The notes below the pieces were generated by a model. It did not search any database, was not told the DNA's origin, and saw only the letters and a program-made list of their open reading frames with translations. Of a DNA stretch of 64,000 nt, positions 1-17,860 are shown piece after piece. The translations under genes and the position numbers were made by a program. Source of the DNA: Pararhodobacter aggregans (GTDB lineage Bacteria; Pseudomonadota; Alphaproteobacteria; Rhodobacterales; Rhodobacteraceae); assembly GCF_003075525.1 (NCBI RefSeq), contig NZ_QDDR01000009.1, forward strand, positions 1 through 64,000. Direction: 5' to 3'. The first letter of the stretch is position 1, and each line of letters begins with the position of its first letter.

Positions 1-195
<195 letters not shown>

Positions 196-201
196 ACACC
201 G

Positions 202-2325
202 TCAAGCGTATTTCTTCTGGATCTCGTCCGAGATGTTCTGCGGCACGGCGTCGTAATGGTCGAACTGCATCGTGAACACCGCGCGGCCCGAGGACATCGA
301 GCGCAGGTTGTTGATGTAGCCGAACATGTTCGCCAGCGGGACCATCGCGTTGATGACGTTCGCGTTGCCGCGGCTGTCCTGGCCCTGAACCATGCCACGA
401 CGGCTGGTCAGGTCCCCGATGATCGAACCGGTGTATTCTTCCGGCGTGACGACCTCGACCTTCATGATCGGCTCGAGCAGCTTGGCGCCGGCCTTCTTCA
501 GGCCTTCGCGCATGCCGGCACGGGCCGCGATCTCGAACGCGAGAACCGAGGAGTCGACGTCATGGTAAGCACCGTCGATCAGCGACACCTTGAAGTCGAT
601 CACCGGGAAGCCCGCGAGCGGACCCGAATCCATCACCGACTTGATGCCCTTCTCGACGCCCGGCACGTATTCCTTCGGAACCACGCCGCCGACGATCTGG
701 TTCGAGAACGAATAGCCCTCGCCCGGTTGGGTCGGTTCGATCACCAGCTTGATGCGGGCGAACTGGCCGGTGCCGCCGGTCTGCTTCTTGTGGGTATAGT
801 CGACCTCGGCCTTGTGGCTGATGGTCTCACGATACGCCACCTGCGGGGCACCGATGTTGGCCTCGACCTTGAACTCGCGCTTCATGCGGTCGACGAGGAT
901 GTCGAGGTGGAGTTCGCCCATCCCCTTCATGATCGTCTGGCCCGATTCGAAGTTCGTCTCGACGCGGAACGAGGGGTCTTCGGCCGCGAGGCGAGCGAGG
1001 GCGAGGCCCATCTTCTCCTGGTCGGCTTTCGACTTCGGTTCCACGGCGATCTCGATCACCGGCTCGGGGAAGGTCATGGTTTCCAGCACGACCGGTTTGG
1101 ACGGATCGCAGAGCGTGTCCCCGGTGGTGGTTTCCTTCAGACCCGCCAGCGCGATGATGTCGCCCGCATAGGCTTCGTCGATCTCTTCGCGGTTGATGGC
1201 GTGCATCATCATCATCCGGCCGACGCGCTCGCGCTTGCCCTTCGTCGAGTTCAGCATCGAGTCGCCCTTTTTCAGGACGCCCGAATAGATCCGGGTGAAG
1301 GTCAGCGAACCCACGAAGGGGTCGTTCATGATCTTGAACGCCAGAGCCGAGAAGGGCTCGTCGTCATTGGCATGACGCTCGATGTTACGGGTTTCCGTAT
1401 CGTCGCCCGGGGCGAAGCCGACATAGGCCGGAACGTCCAGCGGACCCGGCAGGAAGTCGATCACCGCGTTCAGCAGCGGCTGCACGCCCTTGTTCTTGAA
1501 GGCCGAACCGGCGAAGACCGGGAAGAAGGCCATGGCCAGCGTGCCCTTGCGGACCAGCTTGCGCAGGGTTTCCTCGTCGGGCTCTTCACCCTCGAGGTAG
1601 GCCATCATCGCGTCGTCGTCCTGCTCGACGGCAAGCTCGATCAGCTTGGCGCGCCATTCGTCGGCCAGCTCCTTGAGCTCGTCACGGATCGGTTGACGGA
1701 CCCAGCTCGCGCCGAGGTCTTCGCCCTTCCAGACCCATTCTTCCATCTTGATCAGGTCGATCTGGCCTTCGAGCTTGTCTTCGGCACCGATCGGCAGGCA
1801 GACCGGGCAGGGGGTCCCGCCGGTACGGTCCTTGATCATCTCGACGCACTTGAAATAGTCGGCGCCGATCTTGTCCATCTTGTTGACGAACACGATCCGC
1901 GGAACCTTGTAGCGGTCAGCCTGACGCCAGACGGTTTCGGTCTGCGGTTCGACACCGGCGTTGGCGTCGAGCAGGCAGACAGCCCCGTCGAGCACGGCCA
2001 GCGAACGCTCGACTTCGATGGTGAAGTCGACGTGGCCGGGGGTGTCGATGATGTTGAAGCGGTATTTGGTATCCGAGGTGCCATCAGCGGTCGGATCTTC
2101 CTGGCGCTGCCAGAAAGTGGTCGTCGCGGCCGAGGTGATGGTGATCCCGCGTTCCTGTTCCTGCTCCATCCAGTCCATGGTCGCGGCGCCGTCGTGGACT
2201 TCGCCGAGTTTGTGGGACTTGCCGGTGTAGTAGAGGATACGCTCGGTCGTGGTGGTCTTGCCGGCATCGATGTGGGCCATGATGCCGAAGTTGCGGTATC
2301 GCTTGAGCGGATATACGCGGGCCAT
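202..2325 (-). CDS. fusA: Elongation factor G
   Basis: EF-G is the GTPase that drives ribosomal translocation and, with RRF, ribosome recycling in the cytoplasm. The 707-residue length is normal. The G1 loop [15 protein letters not shown] lies at residues 17-31, the G2/G3 region includes [11 protein letters not shown] and DTPGHVDF, and G4 is NKMDK. Domain IV has the conserved [17 protein letters not shown] segment. The start [16 protein letters not shown] is typical. It sits 12 nt after rpsG and before tuf, the standard str operon order. No anomalies seen. Confidence 0.98.
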   Translation of the reverse strand: MARVYPLKRYRNFGIMAHIDAGKTTTTERILYYTGKSHKLGEVHDGAATMDWMEQEQERGITITSAATTTFWQRQEDPTADGTSDTKYRFNIIDTPGHVDFTIEVERSLAVLDGAVCLLDANAGVEPQTETVWRQADRYKVPRIVFVNKMDKIGADYFKCVEMIKDRTGGTPCPVCLPIGAEDKLEGQIDLIKMEEWVWKGEDLGASWVRQPIRDELKELADEWRAKLIELAVEQDDDAMMAYLEGEEPDEETLRKLVRKGTLAMAFFPVFAGSAFKNKGVQPLLNAVIDFLPGPLDVPAYVGFAPGDDTETRNIERHANDDEPFSALAFKIMNDPFVGSLTFTRIYSGVLKKGDSMLNSTKGKRERVGRMMMMHAINREEIDEAYAGDIIALAGLKETTTGDTLCDPSKPVVLETMTFPEPVIEIAVEPKSKADQEKMGLALARLAAEDPSFRVETNFESGQTIMKGMGELHLDILVDRMKREFKVEANIGAPQVAYRETISHKAEVDYTHKKQTGGTGQFARIKLVIEPTQPGEGYSFSNQIVGGVVPKEYVPGVEKGIKSVMDSGPLAGFPVIDFKVSLIDGAYHDVDSSVLAFEIAARAGMREGLKKAGAKLLEPIMKVEVVTPEEYTGSIIGDLTSRRGMVQGQDSRGNANVINAMVPLANMFGYINNLRSMSSGRAVFTMQFDHYDAVPQNISDEIQKKYA

Positions 2326-2337
2326 GATCGGAATTCC

Positions 2338-2808
2338 TTACCAGCGATAATGGCTGAACGCTTTGTTCGCGTCGGCCATTTTGTGGGTGTCTTCGCGCTT
2401 CTTCACCGCGGTGCCGCGGTTGTTGACCGCGTCCGAAAGCTCGCCGGCGAGGCGCTCTTCCATGGTGTTCTCGTTGCGCTTGCGGGCGGCGGTGATCAGC
2501 CAGCGGATCGCCAGGGCCTCACGACGCTCGGTGCGGACTTCGACGGGGACCTGATAGGTCGCACCGCCGACGCGGCGCGAGCGCACTTCGACCGACGGCT
2601 TGATGTTGTCGAGGGCTTCGTGGAACACCTCGATCGGGGCGCGCTTGAGGCGCTTCTCAACGCGGTCGAGCGCGTTGTAGACGATCGATTCGGCCACCGA
2701 CTTCTTGCCGTCGACCATCAGGTTGTTCATGAATTTCGTCAGCACGGTATCGCCAAACTTGGCGTCCGGCAGGACAGCGCGCTTTTCAGCAGCGTGACGA
2801 CGCGACAT
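2338..2808 (-). CDS. rpsG: 30S ribosomal protein S7
   Basis: S7 is a primary 16S rRNA-binding protein that nucleates the 30S head and contacts the E-site tRNA. The 156-residue length and the start [20 protein letters not shown] are normal, as is the internal run [20 protein letters not shown]. The C-terminal tail [14 protein letters not shown] is the usual alphaproteobacterial form. It lies 12 nt downstream of rpsL and 12 nt upstream of fusA. In enterobacteria S7 represses this operon; no such site was identified here. Confidence 0.98.
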   Translation of the reverse strand: MSRRHAAEKRAVLPDAKFGDTVLTKFMNNLMVDGKKSVAESIVYNALDRVEKRLKRAPIEVFHEALDNIKPSVEVRSRRVGGATYQVPVEVRTERREALAIRWLITAARKRNENTMEERLAGELSDAVNNRGTAVKKREDTHKMADANKAFSHYRW

Positions 2809-2820
2809 GGGGGTCTCTCC

Positions 2821-3192
<372 letters not shown>

Positions 3193-3546
3193 TCACATCG
3201 CCTTATCTTGCGGCCCGTTCAACCACCGCTCGTCAGCGAGGTATCCGGGGGCAGTTCTTCGTCTCGCACCCTGCGCGTCCGCAAAGCACAAAACCGCCGA
3301 TGCGCCCATTCCGAGGGTTGGCATCGCGGTGGAATTTCAGAGGATCGGGGCTTGCACCGCCCGGATCATGACCACAACTGTGTTCTAAGCCCCAGAAGCA
3401 GCGCATGCCGACCCCGGGTGGCCGCCGTATAGGGGGAGTCGCGGGCCTTGTCAACATGGCTCGCCGGGCCCTTACCCCGGCGTCGCGCCGCGTTGCCCGC
3501 CCTGCCCCGCGCTGCTAGGCTGGCGCAAAAATGAAGGGGCAGAGGC
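3193..3546. other. Intergenic region upstream of rpsL
   Basis: This 354-nt region separates rpsL (minus) from the rhamnosyltransferase-like gene (plus). It holds the str-operon promoter at 3426-3454 and, on the minus strand, a leader of roughly 230 nt before rpsL. I see no credible coding region and no obvious terminator in it. Confidence 0.6.
3426..3454 (-). promoter_or_regulatory. Near-consensus sigma-70 promoter of the rpsL operon
   Basis: On the minus strand a perfect -35 TTGACA (3454-3449) is followed by a 17-nt spacer and a -10 TATACG (3431-3426). The position and spacing fit a housekeeping promoter for rpsL-rpsG-fusA-tuf. It implies a long 5' leader of about 230 nt. Transcription start is inferred only. 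Confidence 0.7.
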
Positions 3547-4386
3547 ATGCGTCTCCCAGGCTATTTTTCCCGGCGCCGGGTGGCGCAGAATGCCCAGGTG
3601 ATCGGCCTATGCCGCTTTTCCTACCCGGCCATCGGTGGCTTCAAGACCGAGCACGACAGCCCCGGGGAACGCGCCCGCTTCCTCTATGCGCCCGAGCGTC
3701 TGGACGAGCGGTTTCGCCTGTTCGAGATCTTCACCCTGCCCTCGATCCGCAGCCAGACCAACGACGATTTCACCTTCGTCATCGTCATCGGCGAGGATTT
3801 CCCGCCCGAGCGCGAGGAACAGCTGCGCGCCCTGACCGCCGACATTCCGCAGATCGTCATCCAGGCCCATGCCCCCGGCCCCCACCGCGAGGTGATGGCC
3901 CGGGCCATCAATTCGGTGCGCGAGAAGGGCAAGTATTCGATCCAGTTCCGGCTGGACGACGACGACGCCATGGGCGTGGGCTATATCCACAAGCTGCGCA
4001 ATATGCTGTTCCAGCATTTCCCGCTGTTCGAGGGCTCGCGCCATGTGGCGCTGAGCTTCACCCGCGGCTGGCACGCGACCGGCACGCCCGACGGGATCCT
4101 GGCCGAACCCGCCAAGGCCCATTACCCGACCGCCGCGCTGGCCATCGTCTTCCGCCCCGATGTCGACCTGACGGTGATGAACTTCGCCCATCACCAGGTC
4201 TGGCAGCACATGCCGACCATCAGCCGCGTCGACAACGACATGTTCATCCGCGGGGTGAACAGCTTCAACGATTCCGGCGACCGGCTGGGCGAGAACATGA
4301 AGCTCCTGACCCGCGAGCAGGAGGATCGGTTCCAGCGCGCCTTCGGCGTCAATGCGGAATGGGTGCGCGCGCGCGCCGGGCGCTAG
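3547..4386 (+). CDS. Putative rhamnosyltransferase / glycosyltransferase
   Basis: This 279-residue protein resembles the putative rhamnosyl transferase family (Pfam Rhamno_transf type). The family signature IGLCRFSYPAIGGFK lies near residue 20, followed by LFEIFTLPSIRSQTNDDFTF, typical of a GT-A fold start. The acidic cluster FRLDDDDAMG around residue 139 is the likely metal and nucleotide-sugar site. The acceptor is unknown. Many relatives begin close to the IGLCRFSYP motif, so translation could start a few codons downstream of this ATG. Its last 38 nt overlap the 3' end of the convergent EamA gene. Confidence 0.75.
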   Translation: MRLPGYFSRRRVAQNAQVIGLCRFSYPAIGGFKTEHDSPGERARFLYAPERLDERFRLFEIFTLPSIRSQTNDDFTFVIVIGEDFPPEREEQLRALTADIPQIVIQAHAPGPHREVMARAINSVREKGKYSIQFRLDDDDAMGVGYIHKLRNMLFQHFPLFEGSRHVALSFTRGWHATGTPDGILAEPAKAHYPTAALAIVFRPDVDLTVMNFAHHQVWQHMPTISRVDNDMFIRGVNSFNDSGDRLGENMKLLTREQEDRFQRAFGVNAEWVRARAGR

Positions 4387-5239
4387 CCCGCTCGCGGTAG
4401 AAGGTGAAAAGCCCGGTCCCCACCACCAGCCCCGCGCCCAGCTGGGTCAGCGTATCCGGCCATTCGGCGAAAAGCGCGAAGCCCAGCACCAGCGCCCAGA
4501 TCAGCCCGGTATAGCGGAAGGGCGTGACGAAGCCCAGTTCCCCGGTGCGGACCGCGCTGACCGTCAGGACATAGCCGCCGACGATGAAGGCCGAGGTCCC
4601 CAGCAGCAGCAGCGCCGCGGTGCCCGAGGGCAGGACGAAACTCTCGGTCGCGCTGCCCGCCAGGCCGAACAGCATCACCCCCACCGCATTGGCCAGCGCG
4701 ATGGTCAGCGAGGGGACCGAGCGCGACATGCGCCGGGTCAGCAGATCCCGCGTGGTGACGAAGCCGATGCAGACCAGCGCATAGACGGCATAGCGGTCAA
4801 AGCCCCCCGCCTCGGGCCGCACGATCAGCAGCACGCCCAGGAAGCCCACCGCGATCGCCGTCATCCGCCGCCAGCCGACCGTCTCGCCCAGAAACAGCGC
4901 GGCCCCCAGCGTCACGGTCAGCGGCAGCGCCTGCATGATGGCGGTCAGGTTGGCGATCGGCGTGTGATAGAGCGCCTGCAGGAAGAACCAGGTGGCGCCG
5001 GTGTCGGCCAGGGTGCGCACCAGCACCAGCCAGCGATCGCCCCGGGCGATGGCGACGCGGAACGCCCCCTTCCGCCAGGCCAGCACCACCAGCACCAGAC
5101 TCACCCCCAGCCCGCGCCAGACCAGCGTCTGGAACATCGGCAGCTGCGACGACAGCAGCTTCATGATCGCATCGGACAGGGTGAACGAGGCCATGCCCGC
5201 CACCATCAGAAGCGCGCCGCGCGCATTGTCGGTCAGCAT
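4349..5239 (-). CDS. EamA/DMT-family transporter
   Basis: This is a membrane protein of about 296 residues with ten hydrophobic segments and two EamA repeats: GALLMVAGMASFTLSDAIM near the start and a second copy beginning around VYALVCIGFVTTRD. DMT transporters of this type export or import metabolites such as amino acids or S-adenosylmethionine; the substrate is not predictable here. I chose the ATG at 5239 because GGAGGGG lies 5 nt upstream, although the frame stays open 13 codons further. It overlaps the rhamnosyltransferase-like gene tail to tail. Confidence 0.85.
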   Translation of the reverse strand: MLTDNARGALLMVAGMASFTLSDAIMKLLSSQLPMFQTLVWRGLGVSLVLVVLAWRKGAFRVAIARGDRWLVLVRTLADTGATWFFLQALYHTPIANLTAIMQALPLTVTLGAALFLGETVGWRRMTAIAVGFLGVLLIVRPEAGGFDRYAVYALVCIGFVTTRDLLTRRMSRSVPSLTIALANAVGVMLFGLAGSATESFVLPSGTAALLLLGTSAFIVGGYVLTVSAVRTGELGFVTPFRYTGLIWALVLGFALFAEWPDTLTQLGAGLVVGTGLFTFYRERASARRARAPIPH

Positions 5240-5346
5240 CTCACCCCTCCGCCCCGGGACCGGACCCTCCTCCGGCACCCGCCCCCTCCGCCGGTATCAT
5301 TTAACAGGTGAACGGGGAAGGCCCTGCCGGAGGGCACCGCCCCCGC

Positions 5347-5395
5347 CTCTTCGTTCTGCAAATATCCCGGGGGGTGCGGGGGGCTGGCCCCCCGC
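5347..5395 (+). repeat. TTCTGCAAATATCC element, copy 1
   Basis: The 14-nt core TTCTGCAAATATCC (5354-5367) is followed by a G-rich spacer and a hairpin, GCGGGGGG/CCCCCCGC with loop CTGG, at 5376-5395. The same core plus a different hairpin occurs at 18462-18514 (minus) and 18970-19028 (plus). It lies between the rpoC terminator and the EamA gene and runs antisense to both. The role is unknown. Confidence 0.8.
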
Positions 5396-5484
5396 TTCCG
5401 TCGCCCGAGGCGCCCGCGACAGCGGGCAACGAGGGCGAAACCCCTCCCCCGCCCCGGCAACGAACAGGACAACGAACAGGGCAA

Positions 5485-5516
5485 CGAAAAAACCCCCGCA
5501 ACCGGGGTTGCGGGGG
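5485..5516 (-). terminator. Intrinsic terminator after rpoC
   Basis: On the minus strand a 10-bp GC-rich stem (arms 5507-5516 and 5493-5502, loop 5503-5506) is followed directly by a T-run (A-run 5487-5492 on the plus strand). It starts 25 nt past the rpoC stop, so it should end the rpoBC transcript before the EamA gene. Just beyond it lie imperfect 12-nt tandem repeats of the type AACGAACAGGAC (about 5458-5486). Confidence 0.9.
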
Positions 5517-5540
5517 GTCATGTCTGTCAGGCCACAGGCC

Positions 5541-9761
<4,221 letters not shown>

Positions 9762-9791
9762 CTCAACGTCCTTGAAGGGGGTACGGGAAGG

Positions 9792-9819
9792 GTAGGATGG
9801 GCAATATTGCCCATCCTAC
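9792..9819. repeat. 28-bp GTAGGATGGGCAAT palindrome, copy 1 (rpoB-rpoC gap)
   Basis: This is a perfect 28-bp inverted repeat with no spacer: arm GTAGGATGGGCAAT followed by its exact complement. It lies 13 nt past the rpoB stop and 31 nt before the rpoC start. Identical copies occur at 15472-15499 and, with one base changed, inside fdhD at 53870-53897. In the mRNA it could form a 3'-end-stabilising stem as REP elements do. Confidence 0.9.
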
Positions 9820-9832
9820 GGAGCGAGCTGCC

Positions 9833-13969
<4,137 letters not shown>

Positions 13970-14114
13970 GCTCGGTATCACCTTTCATTCGTTCGCGGAT
14001 GCGCCTGCCGTCGGGCCTCGGCCGGGCTGCACCCCATGCGAATCAGAAGCGGAGGCTCCATTCCTGCGGTCCGTCCCAAAGGACCGCTCCCGAGCCTCGG
14101 CTGCTTCGGGAAGG

Positions 14115-14130
14115 GGGTTTCGCGAAACCC
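14115..14130. repeat. Perfect 16-bp palindrome in the rplL-rpoB spacer
   Basis: GGGTTTCGCGAAACCC is self-complementary and lies mid-way in the 257-nt rplL-rpoB spacer. In other bacteria this spacer carries a partial terminator or RNA processing site that sets the ribosomal protein to polymerase ratio. No U-run follows it on the minus strand, so processing or mRNA stability is as plausible as attenuation. Confidence 0.5.
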
Positions 14131-14226
14131 GCTGCCGGAAGCTGCCTCAGAAACAGCTTGGGCCGGGCCCGGACGATGCCGGACCCAGCCTGTTCGTGCC
14201 GTCAGGGTGCGGGGCACCCCACCGGA

Positions 14227-14604
14227 TTACTTCAGCTCGACCTTGGCGCCAGCCGCTTCGAGCTTCTTCTTCAGCTCTTCGGCTTCCGACTTCGAAGCTT
14301 GCTCTTTCACGGCTTTGCCGCCGGCTTCGACCAGGTCTTTGGCTTCTTTCAGGCCCAGACCGGTGATGCCGCGCACTTCCTTGATCACGTTGATCTTGTT
14401 GGCGCCGGCGTCGACGAGGATCACGTCGAACTCGGTCTTTTCTTCCACGGCTTCAGCAGCCGCGGCCGGACCGGCAGCCATCATCACAGCGCCGCCAGCG
14501 GCGGGCTCGATGCCGTACTCGTCCTTCAGGATTTGCTTCAGTTCCTGAGCCTGCAGCAGGGTCAGGTTCACGATTTGCTCGGCGAGAGCTTTCAGATCAG
14601 CCAT
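14227..14604 (-). CDS. rplL: 50S ribosomal protein L7/L12
   Basis: L7/L12 forms the flexible stalk dimers that recruit translation GTPases such as EF-G and EF-Tu. It has 125 residues: an N-terminal dimerisation region ([21 protein letters not shown]), an alanine-rich hinge near residues 37-52, and the C-terminal domain ending [13 protein letters not shown] with the conserved [12 protein letters not shown] helix. It lies 69 nt downstream of rplJ. Nothing unusual. Confidence 0.98.
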   Translation of the reverse strand: MADLKALAEQIVNLTLLQAQELKQILKDEYGIEPAAGGAVMMAAGPAAAAEAVEEKTEFDVILVDAGANKINVIKEVRGITGLGLKEAKDLVEAGGKAVKEQASKSEAEELKKKLEAAGAKVELK

Positions 14605-14673
14605 TTTCAGGTTCCATTCTAACAGGGGTTTGCCGACATGAGGGGGTTAACCGCCACGCGGGCCAAGGATTGC

Positions 14674-15189
14674 TCAAGCGGCTTCCCGCTCCTCCAGGGT
14701 GGAGAGGATGCCCGCGATGTTCGAAGCAGGCGCGCCAATCGCACCGGCGATGCTGGAAGCCGGGGCCCCGATGCACGCCACGACGGAAGCGATGAGCTCC
14801 TCGCGCGACGGCAGTTCGGAGACGGCCTTGACACCATCCGGATTGAGCGCCGTGCCACCCATCGAGCCGCCAAGGATCTCGAATTTCTTGTTATCCTTGG
14901 CGTAGCCGATCGCCACCTTCGCCGCAGCGACGGGGTCTTCGGAATAGGAAAGCACGGTCATGCCCGTCAGAAGGTCACCGATGCTTGCGCAGGGCTTTCC
15001 TTCAAGGGCGATCTTGGCGAGCTTGTTCTTGGCAACGCGCACGGAACCGCCGGCGGCACGCATGCGCGCCCGCAGATCCTGCATCTCGGCAACCGTCAGA
15101 CCCGCGTAGTGTGCAACCACGACCACGCCAGAGCTTTCGAAGATCTGGCCGAGTTCCTCGACCAACGCTTCTTTTTGGGCTCTATCCAC
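14674..15189 (-). CDS. rplJ: 50S ribosomal protein L10
   Basis: L10 anchors L7/L12 dimers to 23S rRNA and, as the L10-L12 complex, typically represses its own operon. The 171-residue protein is read from a GTG at 15189 (peptide [20 protein letters not shown]). GGAG lies 8 nt upstream. The frame remains open upstream to 15348, but that part is the structured leader and is not conserved protein. The C-terminus [15 protein letters not shown] is the L12-binding helix region. A leader matching the L10 type precedes it. Confidence 0.96.
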   Translation of the reverse strand: MDRAQKEALVEELGQIFESSGVVVVAHYAGLTVAEMQDLRARMRAAGGSVRVAKNKLAKIALEGKPCASIGDLLTGMTVLSYSEDPVAAAKVAIGYAKDNKKFEILGGSMGGTALNPDGVKAVSELPSREELIASVVACIGAPASSIAGAIGAPASNIAGILSTLEEREAA

Positions 15190-15420
15190 AGGTATGCTCC
15201 AAGTTTGGGGGTTGCCCCCCGGCTCAAGTCTGCCCGGACCGGCGGGATCGCTCCCTAAGGCCGGGCGTCGGGTCCGAAAGGAACCGAGGCCAAAACCGCC
15301 CGAGGAATGCCCGAAGGGACCCCCGGTAGAAATGCGTCTCGTTCCCATCTCAGGCAGGAGATTAAGCCTTACCTAAACCCTTTCGGGTCCGATGCAAGGC
15401 ACCCACCGTCTCGGACAGGA
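15190..15420 (-). promoter_or_regulatory. L10 (rplJL) leader RNA, probable
   Basis: Between rplA and rplJ the minus strand carries a long untranslated leader. Its conserved-looking core is GAGACGGTGGGTGCC, then a short hairpin, then CTTAATCTCCTGCCTGAG and ATGGGAACGAGACG, at about 15329-15412. This resembles the proteobacterial L10 leader with its kink-turn-like L10-binding site. The L10-(L12)4 complex would bind it and reduce rplJ-rplL translation. The identification comes from memory of the family pattern, not from a covariance search. Confidence 0.65.
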
Positions 15421-15471
15421 CAGGGCGTCACCGCCCCGCCATCCCACGGGCCGAAACCCGGGGAATTCATC

Positions 15472-15499
15472 GTAGGATGGGCAATATTGCCCATCCTAC
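15472..15499. repeat. 28-bp GTAGGATGGGCAAT palindrome, copy 2 (rplA-rplJ gap)
   Basis: This perfect 28-bp inverted repeat is identical to the rpoB-rpoC copy. It lies 6 nt past the rplA stop, upstream of the L10 leader. Again it sits just 3' of a stop codon within a polycistronic run. Confidence 0.9.
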
Positions 15500-15505
15500 A
15501 GGCAC

Positions 15506-16204
15506 TCACTGCGCCGTGGCCGAAGCCAGGTCGACGCTGACGCCCGGGCCCATGGTCGAGCTGAGCGACACTTTCTTCAGGTAGGCACCCTTGGCGCCCG
15601 AAGGCTTCGCCTTCGACACCGCGTCGACGATGGCGCGGACGTTCTCGGCCAGCTTCTCGGGCGCGAACGACACCTTGCCGACGCCGGCGTGGATGATCCC
15701 CGCCTTCTCGACCTTGAACTGGACCTGACCGCCCTTGGCGTCCTTGACCGCCTGCGCGACATCCATGGTCACCGTGCCCACTTTCGGGTTCGGCATCAGG
15801 TTGCGCGGGCCGAGGATCTTGCCCAGACGGCCGACCAGCGGCATCATGTCCGGGGTGGCGATGCAGCGGTCGAAGTCGATGGTGCCGCCCTGGATGGACT
15901 GCATCAGCTCTTCGGCGCCGACGATATCCGCACCGGCGGCCTGGGCTTCTTCAGCCTTGGCGCCCCGGGCGAAAACCGCCACGCGCACCGTCTTGCCGGT
16001 GCCGTTGGGCAGCGACACGACGCCGCGGACCATCTGGTCGGCGTGGCGCGGGTCGACGCCGAGGTTGATCGCCACTTCGACGGTCTCGTCGAATTTGGCC
16101 GAGGCCGCGCCCTTGACCAGGGTCACCGCATCTTCGACCGAGAGGCTGGTCTGGGTCCCGAAGGCTTCGCGAGCCTTGGCCGTCCGTTTACCGATCTTGG
16201 CCAT
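15506..16204 (-). CDS. rplA: 50S ribosomal protein L1
   Basis: L1 forms the mobile stalk that helps eject E-site tRNA, and in many bacteria it represses the L11 operon. It has 232 residues starting [16 protein letters not shown]. Typical segments are [25 protein letters not shown] and [14 protein letters not shown]. The C-terminus [18 protein letters not shown] is normal. It starts 3 nt past the rplK stop, so the two are probably translationally coupled. The 28-bp palindrome lies just after its stop codon. Confidence 0.98.
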   Translation of the reverse strand: MAKIGKRTAKAREAFGTQTSLSVEDAVTLVKGAASAKFDETVEVAINLGVDPRHADQMVRGVVSLPNGTGKTVRVAVFARGAKAEEAQAAGADIVGAEELMQSIQGGTIDFDRCIATPDMMPLVGRLGKILGPRNLMPNPKVGTVTMDVAQAVKDAKGGQVQFKVEKAGIIHAGVGKVSFAPEKLAENVRAIVDAVSKAKPSGAKGAYLKKVSLSSTMGPGVSVDLASATAQ

Positions 16205-16207
16205 GAC

Positions 16208-16660
16208 TTACCCCTTCACCTCGATACCGCAGCTCTTGGCCGAGCCGAGGATGATCTGCATCGCGCCTTCGATGTCGGTGGCGTTGAGATCCTTCATCTT
16301 CGCTTCGGCGATCTCGCGGACCTGCTTGACGGTCACGGAGCCGGCGACCTCGCGGCCGGGCTTCGTCGAGCCCTTGGCGCGGTTGCGCTTGCCGACGGGC
16401 TTCAGGCCGGCGGCCTTCTTCAGGAACCACGACGCAGGCGGGGTCTTCAGCTCCAGGCTGAACGACTTGTCCTGGTAATAGGTGATCACGACCGGAACCG
16501 GCGAGCCGGGCTCCATGTCCGCAGTCCGCGCGTTGAAGTCCTTGCAGAACTGCATGATGTTGATGCCGCGCTGACCCAGGGCCGGGCCGACGGGCGGGGA
16601 CGGGTTGGCTTGACCCGCCTTCACTTGCAGCTTCAGCTGCCCGATAATCTTCTTGGCCAT
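16208..16660 (-). CDS. rplK: 50S ribosomal protein L11
   Basis: L11 forms the GTPase-associated centre with 23S rRNA and is needed for RelA activation and thiostrepton binding. It has 150 residues. The N-terminal domain has [23 protein letters not shown] and the rRNA-binding C-terminal domain contains [18 protein letters not shown] short insertion ([20 protein letters not shown]) makes it slightly longer than the enterobacterial form, as is common in alphaproteobacteria. It lies 87 nt after nusG. Confidence 0.98.
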   Translation of the reverse strand: MAKKIIGQLKLQVKAGQANPSPPVGPALGQRGINIMQFCKDFNARTADMEPGSPVPVVITYYQDKSFSLELKTPPASWFLKKAAGLKPVGKRNRAKGSTKPGREVAGSVTVKQVREIAEAKMKDLNATDIEGAMQIILGSAKSCGIEVKG

Positions 16661-16747
16661 CTGGCCGCTCCTTCTCTCACACGGCCCCGGACCGGGACCT
16701 GCTTAGTGGTTCGGCTGGGACCTTGGCCCCGCCTCCCACGCGAACAC

Positions 16748-17281
16748 TCAGGCCCCTTTGGTGACCTGAGTGAATTCCAGTTCGACCGGCGTTGGCCGGC
16801 CGAAGATCGAGACCATGACCTTCAGGCGGCCATTGTCGTCGTCCACTTCCTCGACCATGCCCGAGAAGCCGTCGAAGGGCCCGTCGGACACTTTCACCTG
16901 CTCGCCGATCTCGAAGCGGATCAGGTTGCGCGGCGCTTCCTGGCCTTCCTCGACGCGGTTGAGAATCAGGTTGACCTCATCGTCGCGCATCGGGCTGGGC
17001 TTGCCGGGCTGACCCAGAAAGCCGGTGACCCGGTTGATCGAGGTGACCAGGTGATAGGTCCGGTTCGACATCTCCATGCGCACCAGCACATAGCCGGGCA
17101 TGAAGCGCCGCTCGGACGTCACCTTTTTGCCGCGACGGACCTCGATGACCTCCTCGGTCGGCACGAGCACCTCTTCGACCTCGTCCTCAAGCCCCGCCTC
17201 GGCGGCAGCCTGGCGAATTGCTTCGGCGACCTTCTTCTCGAAGTTCGAGAGGACGCTCACCGAATACCACCGCTTGGCCAT
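16748..17281 (-). CDS. nusG: Transcription termination/antitermination protein NusG
   Basis: NusG is an elongation factor that binds RNA polymerase through its N-terminal domain and Rho or S10 through its C-terminal KOW domain. It has 177 residues from the ATG at 17281 (start MAKRWYSVSVLSNFEKKVAE). The NGN domain runs to about residue 115, and the KOW segment is EQVKVSDGPFDGFSGMVEEV near residues 125-145. The frame is open upstream to 17377, but that extension is not conserved. It follows secE in the usual secE-nusG pair. Confidence 0.97.
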   Translation of the reverse strand: MAKRWYSVSVLSNFEKKVAEAIRQAAAEAGLEDEVEEVLVPTEEVIEVRRGKKVTSERRFMPGYVLVRMEMSNRTYHLVTSINRVTGFLGQPGKPSPMRDDEVNLILNRVEEGQEAPRNLIRFEIGEQVKVSDGPFDGFSGMVEEVDDDNGRLKVMVSIFGRPTPVELEFTQVTKGA

Positions 17282-17490
17282 GCCATTTCCCCGTCTGCCC
17301 CAGCCTTCAGCCGGCGCGTATTTCCGTTTCATGTCAAAGGCTTGCGCCCGACCAGATCGCAAAACTCCGGCAGACAAAAAATGTGCGCACCGAATCGGTG
17401 CGCGCCATCGTGCCGGGTATTGCTGGTGCCTTTATCGTTCCCGGCCGCAAGTTTCAAGGGCCCGGGCCGGATTTCGCGTCCTGCGCGGCC

Positions 17491-17688
17491 TCAGCTCACC
17501 AGCCCCAGAAGCGCGCCGAGACCGGTGCGGATCAGGAGGTCGACGAGGAAGAAGAACACCGCCGTCAGGCCGGTCAGCGCCAGCACCATGACGGTGCTCA
17601 CGCCGACTTCGCGGCGGGTCGGCCACGAGACCTTGGCGGTTTCCGAACGCACCTGCTGGAGGAAGGTCAACGGATTGGTCCGGGCCAT
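17491..17688 (-). CDS. secE: Preprotein translocase subunit SecE
   Basis: SecE is the small essential subunit clamping SecY in the inner-membrane Sec channel. It has 65 residues from the ATG at 17688, preceded by AAAGGTG. An amphipathic segment FLQQVRSETAKVSWPTRREV is followed by one transmembrane helix (about residues 33-55). The conserved KVSWPTRRE motif is intact. This is the short single-helix form usual in alphaproteobacteria. It lies between tRNA-Trp and nusG, the standard arrangement. Confidence 0.96.
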   Translation of the reverse strand: MARTNPLTFLQQVRSETAKVSWPTRREVGVSTVMVLALTGLTAVFFFLVDLLIRTGLGALLGLVS

Positions 17689-17860
17689 GGTCACACCTTT
17701 GCGGGATCGAAGGGCCGCGCGGGGCAGCGACGCGGCGGTTGGCGCCGAGATACGCCGGAGGGGCGCGCCTTTCAACCCACCGGGGCCGCTGGCGCCCATT
17801 CCGCGGGCACGAAGCCGCCGATGTTGACGTTTCTGCAACACAGCGATGGCGGGAGGGAGG

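Noticed and set aside
13970-13981. Alternative GTG start for rpoB, four codons upstream.
   Set aside because: The GTG overlaps the only SD-like AAAGG, and the family start MAQSYVGQ fits the downstream ATG.
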